From assembly GCA_050115935.1 (NCBI GenBank), contig JASFPO010000057.1:1-12307 (forward strand): a stretch of DNA of 12,307 nucleotides. The letters are read 5' to 3'. Positions 1 through 5,367 of the stretch are shown piece by piece. How positions within the stretch are numbered: the stretch's first letter is position 1; each line of letters starts with the position of its first letter. The notes below the pieces were generated by a model. It was given only the letters and a program-made list of their open reading frames with translations. It was not told the DNA's origin and ran no database searches. Position numbers and translations under genes: made by a program. This DNA comes from GCA-020344715 sp050115935. GTDB taxonomy: Archaea; Thermoproteota; Bathyarchaeia; Bathyarchaeales; Bathyarchaeaceae.

Positions 1-2
1 TC

Positions 3-149
3 TTGAAACTGCTGGGAATTAAGGCTGGCGATGTCATGGTTTTTGCAAGAGAAGATGAAGGCCCGATATACGTGGGAAGAGCTGAACTCAAAATAGAGAT
101 TCCATTCGCCAAAAAGTTGGAAGGAAAGATTAAAGCTAAAAAGAATTAG
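3..149 (+). CDS. C-terminal end of a possible AbrB/SpoVT-type small protein (5' truncated by window)
   Basis: An open frame enters from the left edge and ends at a TAG at 147-149, giving 48 residues. It contains LGIKAGDVMVFAREDEG followed by a basic, lysine-rich tail. The 'GIKxGDxxxF' turn resembles the swapped-hairpin DNA-binding domain of AbrB/MazE/SpoVT proteins, where 'lGikpGD' is a hallmark, but only the end is visible and the match is short. If that reading is right, it would be a DNA-binding or antitoxin-like regulator. It ends 16 nt before the TTG start of the protease gene downstream, so the two could be cotranscribed. The coding frame is well supported; the family assignment is tentative. 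Confidence 0.5.
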   Translation: MKLLGIKAGDVMVFAREDEGPIYVGRAELKIEIPFAKKLEGKIKAKKN

Positions 150-165
150 TTTTGAGGGAAAGCAT

Positions 166-1392
166 TTGAAAGAGGTTAGAAGCATCCAAAGAGATCTTGA
201 ATCCGCAGATAGCCTATTTAAGGCAGGGAAATTCGCTAGGGCTGAGAAAATCTACGTTAAAATTCTGAATGAAGACCCTAAGAATCATCGAGCCACTGCG
301 CGTTTGGGCGAGATTGCGCTACTCAGTAACCTTTTGGATGATGCTGAGAAGTGGCTAACCGAGGCAATCAAACTCAAGCCTGAAGAAAAGGCTGCGAAAT
401 CTTTGTTGGCAGAGGTCTTCTATCGTCGCGACGAATTTCAGAAAGCGGCGCCGTTCTTTCGGTCTCTCGGAAGAGAATCAAGAGCAAAGCAGCTTGAAAG
501 CTTCAAGGGCGTCTCACCCAACAAAATCGAGGGACCTGAGGTTACCAGCCTGAAGTTTGTAATAACTGACCCTTTGCCAGTGGTTCAGATACGGGTAAAC
601 AACAGCGAACCTGTCAACGTCTTAATCGATACCGGTGGGGCTACGCTGATCATCGACAGCGAATTCGCGAAAGAGGTTGGCACAGTCCAGTTTGAGGCAG
701 AGACGGGAATCTTTGCAGGGGGAAAAAAAGCCGCAGTCCATCAAGGAAAGGTGGATTCTGTGACGTTGGGAGACTTTACTGTCAAGAACGTGCCCGTGGA
801 GATTTTGCCGACCCGTCGTTTCTCTTCTATCTTTGGAGGAACACGGATGGACGGTATTATTGGAACTTTGTTGCTTCACCAATTTATTGCGACACTGGAT
901 TATCCTGGAGGGCGTCTGATTCTACGACGCAGAACAGAGCAGAACCTGAAAAAGGTTGAAAAGGAGGCTAAGGAGCAGGGAGCTATAGTCGTTCCCTTCT
1001 GGATGGCGGGTGATCACTACATGCATGCTTGGGGAACAGTCAACGAAAGCGAACCCATGCTCTTCTTTGTGGACACTGGTTTGGCCGGCGGAGGATTCAC
1101 GTGTCCTGAATCTACACTGAGAAGAGCAAATATCAAGCTTCAAGAAGATCAAGCAGGAGAAGGAATCGGTGGAGGAGGCAAAGTCAGAGCGATTCCATTT
1201 ATGGTGAATGAACTAACACTAGGGGATGCCAAAGAGCATAACATTCAGGGAATCTTTACCCCCAATACTGGGGATTTGGAGAGAGTTGTTGGCTTTCAAA
1301 TTGGAGGCCTAATTTCTCATGGATTTTTCAGACCTTATGCTCTGACATTTGACTTTGCCAAGATGAGATTCTTTCTGAAGAAAAAAAGGTGA
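166..1392 (+). CDS. TPR-containing, double-domain retropepsin-like aspartic protease
   Basis: This is a 408-residue soluble protein. The start is TTG at 166 with a GAGGG ribosome-binding site about 7 nt upstream. Residues ~10-110 form helical TPR-like repeats ('AEKIYVKILNEDP', 'AEKWLTEAIKLKPEEKAAK'). Two aspartyl-protease-like halves follow. The first carries the catalytic-type triad D155-T156-G157 in 'VLIDTGGATLIID' and a closing 'GIIGTLLL' (~230-237). The second carries D303-T304-G305 in 'FFVDTGLAGGGF' and a closing 'GGLISHGFF' (~380-387). Both DTG triads are intact, so the two halves could form a single pseudo-dimeric active site. No signal peptide or membrane helix is seen, so I infer a cytosolic location. 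The TPRs probably bind a partner or substrate, which is not known from the sequence. Membership of the retropepsin-like/Asp_protease_2 group is confident; the substrate is unknown. Confidence 0.88.
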   Translation: MKEVRSIQRDLESADSLFKAGKFARAEKIYVKILNEDPKNHRATARLGEIALLSNLLDDAEKWLTEAIKLKPEEKAAKSLLAEVFYRRDEFQKAAPFFRSLGRESRAKQLESFKGVSPNKIEGPEVTSLKFVITDPLPVVQIRVNNSEPVNVLIDTGGATLIIDSEFAKEVGTVQFEAETGIFAGGKKAAVHQGKVDSVTLGDFTVKNVPVEILPTRRFSSIFGGTRMDGIIGTLLLHQFIATLDYPGGRLILRRRTEQNLKKVEKEAKEQGAIVVPFWMAGDHYMHAWGTVNESEPMLFFVDTGLAGGGFTCPESTLRRANIKLQEDQAGEGIGGGGKVRAIPFMVNELTLGDAKEHNIQGIFTPNTGDLERVVGFQIGGLISHGFFRPYALTFDFAKMRFFLKKKR

Positions 1393-1479
1393 AGCGTCGC
1401 CCACACACAAAAAGATGCGCGCATGTGACAGATCTGGAAGACTACAGGCTCTTTAGGAAAAGGAAATAAAAAGGGGCAA

Positions 1480-1488
1480 CCTTAAAAG
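1480..1488 (+). promoter_or_regulatory. Archaeal box A (TATA-like) upstream of the tRNA-Gly 5'-half copy
   Basis: The sequence CCTTAAAAG lies 31-39 nt before the tRNA 5' end at 1519. It is identical in sequence and spacing to the element in front of the intact tRNA-Gly, so the truncated copy has kept an apparently functional promoter. Transcription would be expected to begin near 1510-1515. Confidence 0.5.
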
Positions 1489-1518
1489 CGTCCTTGGTCC
1501 AAGAAATCCCCATAGAGA

Positions 1519-1554
1519 GCGGCCGTAGTCTAGTTTGGATTAGGACACCAGCCT
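1519..1554 (+). pseudogene. tRNA-Gly 5' half (truncated tRNA, or 5' half of a split tRNA)
   Basis: The 36 nt comprise acceptor strand GCGGCCG, linker TA, a complete D arm (GTCT/GGAC stem), A26, anticodon 5' strand CCAGC and loop bases CT. They match the intact gene at 5166-5201 except for one change at tRNA position 27 (C here, T there). After 1554 the sequence reads TTAGGGCATG and no longer resembles a tRNA. I searched the rest of the window for a matching 3' half (GCTGG, then a CCGGG-TTCAAAT-CCCGG arm and CGGCCGC) and found it only in the intact gene, whose stem reads GCTGA. A pseudogene is the simplest reading. A trans-spliced 5' half, as known in Nanoarchaeum and Caldivirga, or a regulatory RNA remains possible. 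Confidence 0.7.
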
Positions 1555-1689
1555 TAGGGCATGATAGTTTCTCTGATGTTTTTGGACTTGGCCTTTTTGG
1601 AATGCTCCTTTTCACTCTAAACACCTCTTTAAAGTTGTCTGTCTTGTTCTGTGCACTAATATCAAGTGCAAGTCATCATCTACTCGTCT

Positions 1690-1730
1690 AAAGGCGGTTT
1701 GCACCTTTCTAAATCGCCTTTTCATTTTTT
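1690..1730 (+). terminator. Hairpin with T run, intrinsic-terminator-like
   Basis: AAAGGCGGTTT (1690-1700) pairs with AAATCGCCTTT (1711-1721) to give an 11-bp stem with one G-T pair and a 10-nt loop. It is followed by TCATTTTTT, with T6 at 1725-1730. Archaeal termination mainly needs the T run; the hairpin is an added signal. The only obvious promoter upstream on this strand is the one in front of the tRNA half, so this site could close a transcript of about 215 nt. Confidence 0.55.
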
Positions 1731-1860
1731 GCTCTACCTCTTCATGAGCTAATCATCTTTTTGAGATGAATAAGAAAAAAACTGTGACAGAGCTTCCCCT
1801 TATGCGAACTCGGCAAGGATGAGGGGAATAACTAATACATAGAATAATAATGGACGGAGT

Positions 1861-2004
1861 CCTGTTACATTCCTGAACTGTTAACAGAAAAAGTGTGTTT
1901 TTCTGGAGTTGAATTGAATACAGGATGAATGAAATGAACCTAAGAAATTCATCTTGAACGAGGCTAGGAAGCCGAGAGCGAAGCGGTGAGAGAATAAATT
2001 TTTT
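1861..2004 (+). ncRNA. Candidate structured RNA ending at a T6 run
   Basis: Four nested helices can be drawn: CCTGT/ACAGG (1861-1865 with 1920-1924), ATTC/GAAT (1869-1872 with 1911-1914), AACT/AGTT (1876-1879 with 1907-1910) and CAGAAAAA/TTTTTCTG (1885-1892 with 1898-1905). Two further hairpins follow (GATGAAT/ATTCATC and GGCT/AGCC), and then T6 at 1999-2004. An AT-rich, TATA-like stretch at ~1829-1841 sits about 26 nt before 1861. I recognise no known RNA family, and the helices were found by hand without energy or covariation support, so confidence is low. Confidence 0.25.
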
Positions 2005-2059
2005 CCTTAACTATCAATAATCTGCGCGCGCGAGTGCGCATGGTTATCGGTTGCTTAGG

Positions 2060-2067
2060 TTTTTATG
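2060..2067 (+). promoter_or_regulatory. Box A positioned for leaderless transcription of the DUF998 gene
   Basis: TTTTTATG is centred about 27 nt upstream of the ATG at 2090, and no Shine-Dalgarno sequence lies between them. This spacing places the transcription start at or next to the start codon, the usual arrangement of archaeal leaderless genes. Confidence 0.5.
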
Positions 2068-2089
2068 ATTAGAAGATTCATTATACACT

Positions 2090-2650
2090 ATGAAGTATGA
2101 CAATAGAAAAGTGGCTGGGATGCTTCTATTTATCGCTGGTGTCCAGTTTCTTTGGGGAATGGTCATAGCGGAGGCACTACATCCAGATTACAGTGTCTCA
2201 GAGAATTACATAAGTGACTTAGGTGTTGGGGCTACATCGCTCATCTTCAATTCATCGGTGTTCTTGTTTGGCGTGATGGCGGTTGCCGGTGCCTACTTCA
2301 TTCAACGAGCGTTCAGCGAAAGACTTCTATCAACCCTTTTCACCCTAGCTGGTATCGGCAGTATGGGAGTAGGACTATTCCCGGAAAACACTATTCCAGT
2401 AGTACACGCTGTCGCTGCATTGATGGCTTTCGGATTTGGGGGGCTGTCTGCAATCGCGTCACATAGACTGCAGAGACCACCGCTCTCTTACGCTTCTATT
2501 CTTTTGGGAGTGCTGTCGATCTTGGCACTTGCTCTCTTCGGTTCCAGAATCTATCTTGGTCTAGGTGTGGGGGGAATGGAGCGCATGATTGTCTACCCTA
2601 CTCTGCTCTGGGCAGTTGGCTTTGGCGGTCATCTAATAGGCTATTCTTAG
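2090..2650 (+). CDS. DUF998 family six-helix membrane protein
   Basis: This 186-residue integral membrane protein has about six hydrophobic segments (~10-30, 50-72, 79-97, 102-124, 132-152, 165-184). The family signature is visible as 'YSVSENYISDLG' after the first helix, a histidine in 'VVHAVAALMAFGFGG', and 'GGMERMIVYPTLLWAVGFG' near the end. These are the conserved positions of DUF998 (PF06197), a family of unknown biochemical role found in archaea and bacteria. Length is normal for the family. The gene appears leaderless and stands alone on this strand. It converges on the small membrane-protein gene that follows, with a CG-rich inverted repeat between them. Confidence 0.88.
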   Translation: MKYDNRKVAGMLLFIAGVQFLWGMVIAEALHPDYSVSENYISDLGVGATSLIFNSSVFLFGVMAVAGAYFIQRAFSERLLSTLFTLAGIGSMGVGLFPENTIPVVHAVAALMAFGFGGLSAIASHRLQRPPLSYASILLGVLSILALALFGSRIYLGLGVGGMERMIVYPTLLWAVGFGGHLIGYS

Positions 2651-2655
2651 GACAT

Positions 2656-2686
2656 AGCGCGCGCACACGCGCTCAAAATTCGCGTG
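2656..2686. terminator. CG-rich inverted repeats between convergent genes
   Basis: AGCGCG (2656-2661) can pair with CGCGCT (2668-2673). Alternatively CACGCG (2666-2671) can pair with CGCGTG (2681-2686). The two hairpins share bases and are mutually exclusive. The element lies in the 38-bp gap between the stop of the DUF998 gene and the stop of the minus-strand gene, a natural site for a bidirectional terminator, although no long T run follows on either strand. Confidence 0.35.
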
Positions 2687-2688
2687 CG

Positions 2689-2880
2689 TTAATTCTTTGG
2701 TTTCGCGCGCGCAGCGAAAATTGCACCCGAGGTTGCAATTAAGCCGATTCCTACTATCCCTATAACAGCTGCAATGCCAGTATGGTTCTCTCCCAAGAAT
2801 GATTCTCCTGCTACCATCACAAGAGCTCCTATCAAACACATCGAAACTCCCAAGGCAAAAATGACATATGCCCAACGCAT
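2689..2880 (-). CDS. Small two-helix membrane protein (63 aa), paralogue of the protein at 7709-7903
   Basis: The 63 residues form two hydrophobic helices (~4-24 and ~34-56) joined by a conserved polar turn 'GESFLGENHTGIA', with a basic tail 'AARAKPKN'. It begins at ATG 2880 with a GGAGGG ribosome-binding site (complement of 2891-2896) about 10 nt upstream. The protein at 7709-7903 shares FALGV, CLI, GES-x-LGEN, GIA-x-V and the second-helix glycine pattern, so the two are paralogues. I do not recognise a named family. Its C-terminal codons run through one of the CG tracts (2704-2712), encoding Ala-Arg-Ala. The role is unknown; it is presumably a cytoplasmic-membrane protein. Confidence 0.82.
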   Translation of the reverse strand: MRWAYVIFALGVSMCLIGALVMVAGESFLGENHTGIAAVIGIVGIGLIATSGAIFAARAKPKN

Positions 2881-3051
2881 TTATGGCACTCCCTCCTTCT
2901 AACCAGAATCTAGTCACTTGATTCAGTTTTAAGACTTTGGAAGCGTAAGCTAATATATCACAACCATAGAAGGAATACGACTCTTTAAAAAGAAAATGGA
3001 AAACAACACCTTTTTTGTCGGTCGCGCGCGCATGAAAACAATGAATAAACA

Positions 3052-3079
3052 TGCAAGCACTACTTTAGGTATGCTTGCA
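3052..3079. promoter_or_regulatory. 8-bp inverted repeat just upstream of a box A (possible operator)
   Basis: TGCAAGCA (3052-3059) is repeated inverted as TGCTTGCA (3072-3079), with 12 nt between. It ends 4-5 nt before the TATA-like AAATTTTATC at 3084-3093, about 40 nt upstream of the DUF996 gene start. A palindrome at the BRE-flanking position is where archaeal activators or repressors commonly bind. It could equally be a terminator stem from upstream transcription. Confidence 0.35.
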
Positions 3080-3130
3080 CCGTAAATTTTATCTGAAGAG
3101 TTTGCCAACTTCGTACTCAAGGTCTTCTCG

Positions 3131-3868
3131 ATGAGTCTAGAATCAAGCAAGACTTTGGGTGGAGTAGGAGCTATATTGATTGCGGTTGGTTCCTTCGTCC
3201 CCTTTTTGGCTCTTGTTGGCATAATACTCGTACTGATAGCTATGAAAGGTTTATCTGAGTACTTTAGTGAAAGGGGCATATTCCTTAACGTACTTTACGG
3301 GTTCATTTTCAGCATGATAGGCATCGTAGTTACCATTGTTCTGTTGGTTGCGGCTTTATTTGCAGGAACATTCACGGCGATGCGGCCTTTTTCTGCTACC
3401 ACTGTTTTTCAGGATGTGCTTGGCGGAGCGTTTTTAGCTGGTGTGATCGTGTCCATATTTTCGTTGCTTCAAGCTTTTCTTTACAGGAAATCGTTCACAA
3501 TCCTTTCAGAGATGTCTGGCGAGAAAAGGTTTGACACCGCAGGGTTGCTGTTACTTATAGGCGCTATTCTGGCTATTATCATAACAGGTTTAATGTGGTT
3601 GCTCGTCACATTTCAGGGTTTTGAAGCATTACTTCGATTCTTCTTTGTAAGCTGGATAGGCGGAATATTTCCTCTCGTTGCTTGGATACTGGCAGCTGTA
3701 GGCTTCTCCTCAATCAAAATGCCCACAACTCAGTTACCTGCAGAAGCACCTACGCCTACTGTTTCTGTGGAAAAGAAGTTTTGTCGATACTGTGGAGCAA
3801 AAAACGAAACTGATGCTATCTTCTGTGAGAAATGTGGAAGGGAGATATCCGAGAAAGCCAATTCCTGA
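3131..3868 (+). CDS. DUF996 family membrane protein with C-terminal zinc ribbon
   Basis: This 245-residue protein has about five membrane helices (~12-36, 52-80, 97-117, 137-159, 170-194). Its N-terminal 'SLESSKTLGGVGAILIAVG' and 'IILVLIAMKGLSEYFSERGI' match the DUF996 (PF06195) pattern of archaeal membrane proteins of unknown function. A Pro/Thr/Ala-rich linker (~198-213) leads to a four-cysteine zinc ribbon, C218-x2-C221 ... C232-x2-C235 ('FCRYCGAKNETDAIFCEKCG'). The ribbon presumably sits in the cytoplasm and could bind protein or nucleic acid. Starting at ATG 3131 gives a leader of about 17 nt from the TATA-like element at 3084-3093; no strong Shine-Dalgarno is seen. Structure is confident; function is unknown. 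Confidence 0.85.
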   Translation: MSLESSKTLGGVGAILIAVGSFVPFLALVGIILVLIAMKGLSEYFSERGIFLNVLYGFIFSMIGIVVTIVLLVAALFAGTFTAMRPFSATTVFQDVLGGAFLAGVIVSIFSLLQAFLYRKSFTILSEMSGEKRFDTAGLLLLIGAILAIIITGLMWLLVTFQGFEALLRFFFVSWIGGIFPLVAWILAAVGFSSIKMPTTQLPAEAPTPTVSVEKKFCRYCGAKNETDAIFCEKCGREISEKANS

Positions 3869-4004
3869 ACCTAGTCAAGTAGAAGTCATCAACTTTCCAT
3901 TGGATGGTGCGCGCGCGACTATTTGACGATAGAATAAACTATAAGTGTAGCGTTTGAGAAGGCTGTTTTGCCCTGTATCCTCTAACCAACTGAAGGCATA
4001 ACCT

Positions 4005-4973
4005 ATGAAGGAAGAGGTTGTAAGTTTTCGAAGCATACTTGAAGCTCGTAGAAAAATAAGAAACCTCGTTACCAAAACTCCAACCTACCTGTCTAATGTT
4101 TTCAGTCAGAGGACAGGCGCAGAAGTTTACTTAAAGCTTGAATGTTTTCAGCCGGTGGGAGTCTTCAAGATAAGAGGTGCCGTCAACAAGATATGTAGTC
4201 TCTCCCCATCAGAACTAGAGAGAGGTTTGGTTACCGCCTCCTCCGGAAACCATGGATTAGCCGTGGCCTACGCAGCTAAGATTTATGGAGCTAAAGCCGT
4301 GGTTGTTGTGCCCGAAAACGCTGTGAAGGAAAAAGTTGAAGCCATAGAAAGTTATGGGGCTGATATCGTAAGATATGGAAAGGACTATGATGAAGCGTAC
4401 TCTAAGGCTCTTGAGATACAAAAGGAAGTTGGAACAACCTTTGTGCATCCCTTTGAAGACCCTTTCGTAGTCGCGGGACAGGGAACCGTTGGTTTAGAAT
4501 TGCTCGAAGATGTCCCAGATTTAGACGCTATAATCGTTCCTGTAGGCGGCGGCGGCCTCATATCCGGAATATCTGTCGCCGCGAAAACGTTGAACCCAAA
4601 ATTAAGGATAGTGGGGGTCCAATCCGAGGGAGCTCCAGCTGTCTACCGATCTTGGAGGGCTGGAAAAATCGTAGAAATAGATTCCGTTAACACGATTGCA
4701 GACGGTTTAGCTGCTAGGAAACCACTTGACCTAACCTTTGGAATAATCAAGAGATACGTGGATACCGTCCTGTTGGTAAGTGAAGAGGAAATCGGTGAAG
4801 CCGTGTTGGCGCTTCTACATAACGCTCACATACTGGCTGAACCTTCAGGAGCAGCCTCTCTAGCAGCTCTCCTATTCAAATACCATCCAAAGCCTGAAGA
4901 GAAAGTCGCAGTGATCATCAGCGGAGCGAACATATCAATAGACTATCTAGCCTCCTTGCTTAAACAAACGTAA
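4005..4973 (+). CDS. ilvA: Threonine ammonia-lyase (threonine/serine dehydratase), PLP-dependent
   Basis: The 322-residue protein is a fold-type II PLP enzyme predicted to deaminate L-threonine to 2-oxobutanoate (isoleucine precursor) and probably L-serine to pyruvate, in the cytoplasm. The Schiff-base lysine is K55 in 'VGVFKIRGA', preceded by 'KLECFQP'. The substrate-binding loop is 'SSGNHG' (79-84). The phosphate-binding glycine loop is 'GGGGL' (181-185). 'EPSGAA' (279-284) and 'SGAN' (306-309) complete the cofactor pocket. It has only the catalytic domain; the C-terminal ACT-like regulatory domain of biosynthetic IlvA is absent, so allosteric control by isoleucine is not expected. A serine/threonine racemase of the same fold cannot be excluded. 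No other amino-acid gene is adjacent. Confidence 0.9.
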   Translation: MKEEVVSFRSILEARRKIRNLVTKTPTYLSNVFSQRTGAEVYLKLECFQPVGVFKIRGAVNKICSLSPSELERGLVTASSGNHGLAVAYAAKIYGAKAVVVVPENAVKEKVEAIESYGADIVRYGKDYDEAYSKALEIQKEVGTTFVHPFEDPFVVAGQGTVGLELLEDVPDLDAIIVPVGGGGLISGISVAAKTLNPKLRIVGVQSEGAPAVYRSWRAGKIVEIDSVNTIADGLAARKPLDLTFGIIKRYVDTVLLVSEEEIGEAVLALLHNAHILAEPSGAASLAALLFKYHPKPEEKVAVIISGANISIDYLASLLKQT

Positions 4974-5057
4974 AATCTACACAAGTATTGAAGCACCTTA
5001 TTTGAGTGGGAGTGATTTCCCCAAAGTTTTAAGCTGAAATAGAGTTTGTTATAACCC

Positions 5058-5201
5058 GATGCGCGCGCGCATGTGACAAACCTGAAAGACTACAAGCTCT
5101 CTAGGAAAAGGAAATAAAAGGGGCAACCTTAAAAGTGTCCTTGGTCCAAGAAATCCCCATAGAGAGCGGCCGTAGTCTAGTTTGGATTAGGACATCAGCC
5201 T
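5058..5201 (+). repeat. Right copy of ~140-bp direct repeat (tRNA-Gly promoter plus 5' half)
   Basis: This is the partner of 1414-1554. It covers a 10-nt CG run (5061-5070), the upstream region, the promoter and the first 36 nt of the intact tRNA-Gly. The repeat ends at the second base of the anticodon loop. Here it continues into a complete tRNA gene, so this is probably the parental copy. Confidence 0.92.
5127..5135 (+). promoter_or_regulatory. Archaeal box A of tRNA-Gly
   Basis: CCTTAAAAG precedes the tRNA 5' end by 31-39 nt, with purine-rich GGGGCAA just upstream in the BRE position. This predicts a short leader of roughly 5-10 nt, to be removed by RNase P. The same element is preserved in the left repeat copy. 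Confidence 0.6.
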
Positions 5202-5263
5202 GCCAAATCCAAGCAAAATGCAGAACGCTGACGAGCCGGGTTCAAATCCCGGCGGCCGCACCA
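5166..5263 (+). tRNA. tRNA-Gly(GCC) with 20-nt intron and encoded CCA
   Basis: Acceptor GCGGCCG pairs perfectly with CGGCCGC (5253-5259), followed by discriminator A and an encoded CCA (5261-5263). The D stem is GTCT/GGAC, the anticodon stem TCAGC (5195-5199) / GCTGA (5227-5231), and the T arm CCGGG-TTCAAAT-CCCGG. The anticodon is GCC (5202-5204). An intron at 5206-5225 sits at the canonical 37/38 position. The central helix CTGC (5200-5203) / GCAG (5220-5223) is flanked by 3-nt bulges CAA and AAC, the exact bulge-helix-bulge cut by archaeal splicing endonuclease. Splicing restores the loop CTGCCAC. It reads glycine codons GGC and GGU. Confidence 0.96.
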
Positions 5264-5367
5264 TAATTTCTGCTATACAATGTTTCAAAAACCTTTGAGG
5301 CTGTACATAAAGACCTCTAATTGATGTCCCTTCATGTCATGCAGGGCTTCTCTGGCTCTATCTTTTC

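Larger units (their letters stand above)
1414..1554 (+). repeat. Left copy of ~140-bp direct repeat (tRNA-Gly promoter plus 5' half)
   Basis: This segment aligns with 5058-5201 at roughly 94% identity by eye. Differences are about seven substitutions, nearly all transitions, one A indel, and four extra bases in the CG tract of the right copy. Similarity starts at 'GATGCGCGC' and ends abruptly after 'CAGCCT', which is position 33 of the tRNA anticodon loop. The repeat contains the promoter-like 'CCTTAAAAG' at 1480-1488 and the first 36 nt of tRNA-Gly. Both copies point in the same direction, so recombination between them would excise about 3.6 kb. Confidence 0.92.
1555..2059. other. Non-coding, hairpin-rich spacer of ~500 bp
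   Basis: I find no convincing protein gene here. The stretch holds a series of perfect or near-perfect hairpins. These are TGCACT/AGTGCA at 1652-1670; an 11-bp stem followed by a T run at 1690-1730; TTCCCCTTAT/ATGAGGGGAA at 1794-1828 (10 bp, one G-T pair); CAGAAAAA/TTTTTCTG at 1885-1905; GATGAAT/ATTCATC at 1924-1953; and GGCT-AGGA-AGCC at 1962-1973. A T6 run follows at 1999-2004 and a CG tract at 2023-2032. The density of stems suggests one or more structured RNAs, but short stems also arise by chance in such DNA. Confidence 0.5.

Noticed and set aside
1494..1691. A 65-codon plus-strand frame across the tRNA-half copy
   Set aside because: It starts inside the repeat's promoter region, runs through the tRNA acceptor and D arm, and has no ribosome-binding site or recognisable protein features.
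1519..2089. A complete tRNA-Gly with a very long intron beginning at 1519
   Set aside because: No TTCAAAT T arm or CGGCCGC acceptor 3' strand exists downstream before the intact gene at 5166.
2633..3052. A 139-codon minus-strand frame overlapping the 63-aa gene
   Set aside because: It runs across the CG-rich intergenic hairpins, has no family features, and is out of frame with the better-supported 63-aa gene that has a paralogue.
1416..5070. CG tracts as CRISPR repeats or as a regulator array
   Set aside because: Units are short, irregular in length and spacing, and lack constant flanks or spacers of even size.
1414..5263. Calling the bracketed segment a mobile element
   Set aside because: No integrase, transposase or replication gene is visible and the genes look chromosomal, so it is kept only as a hypothesis.
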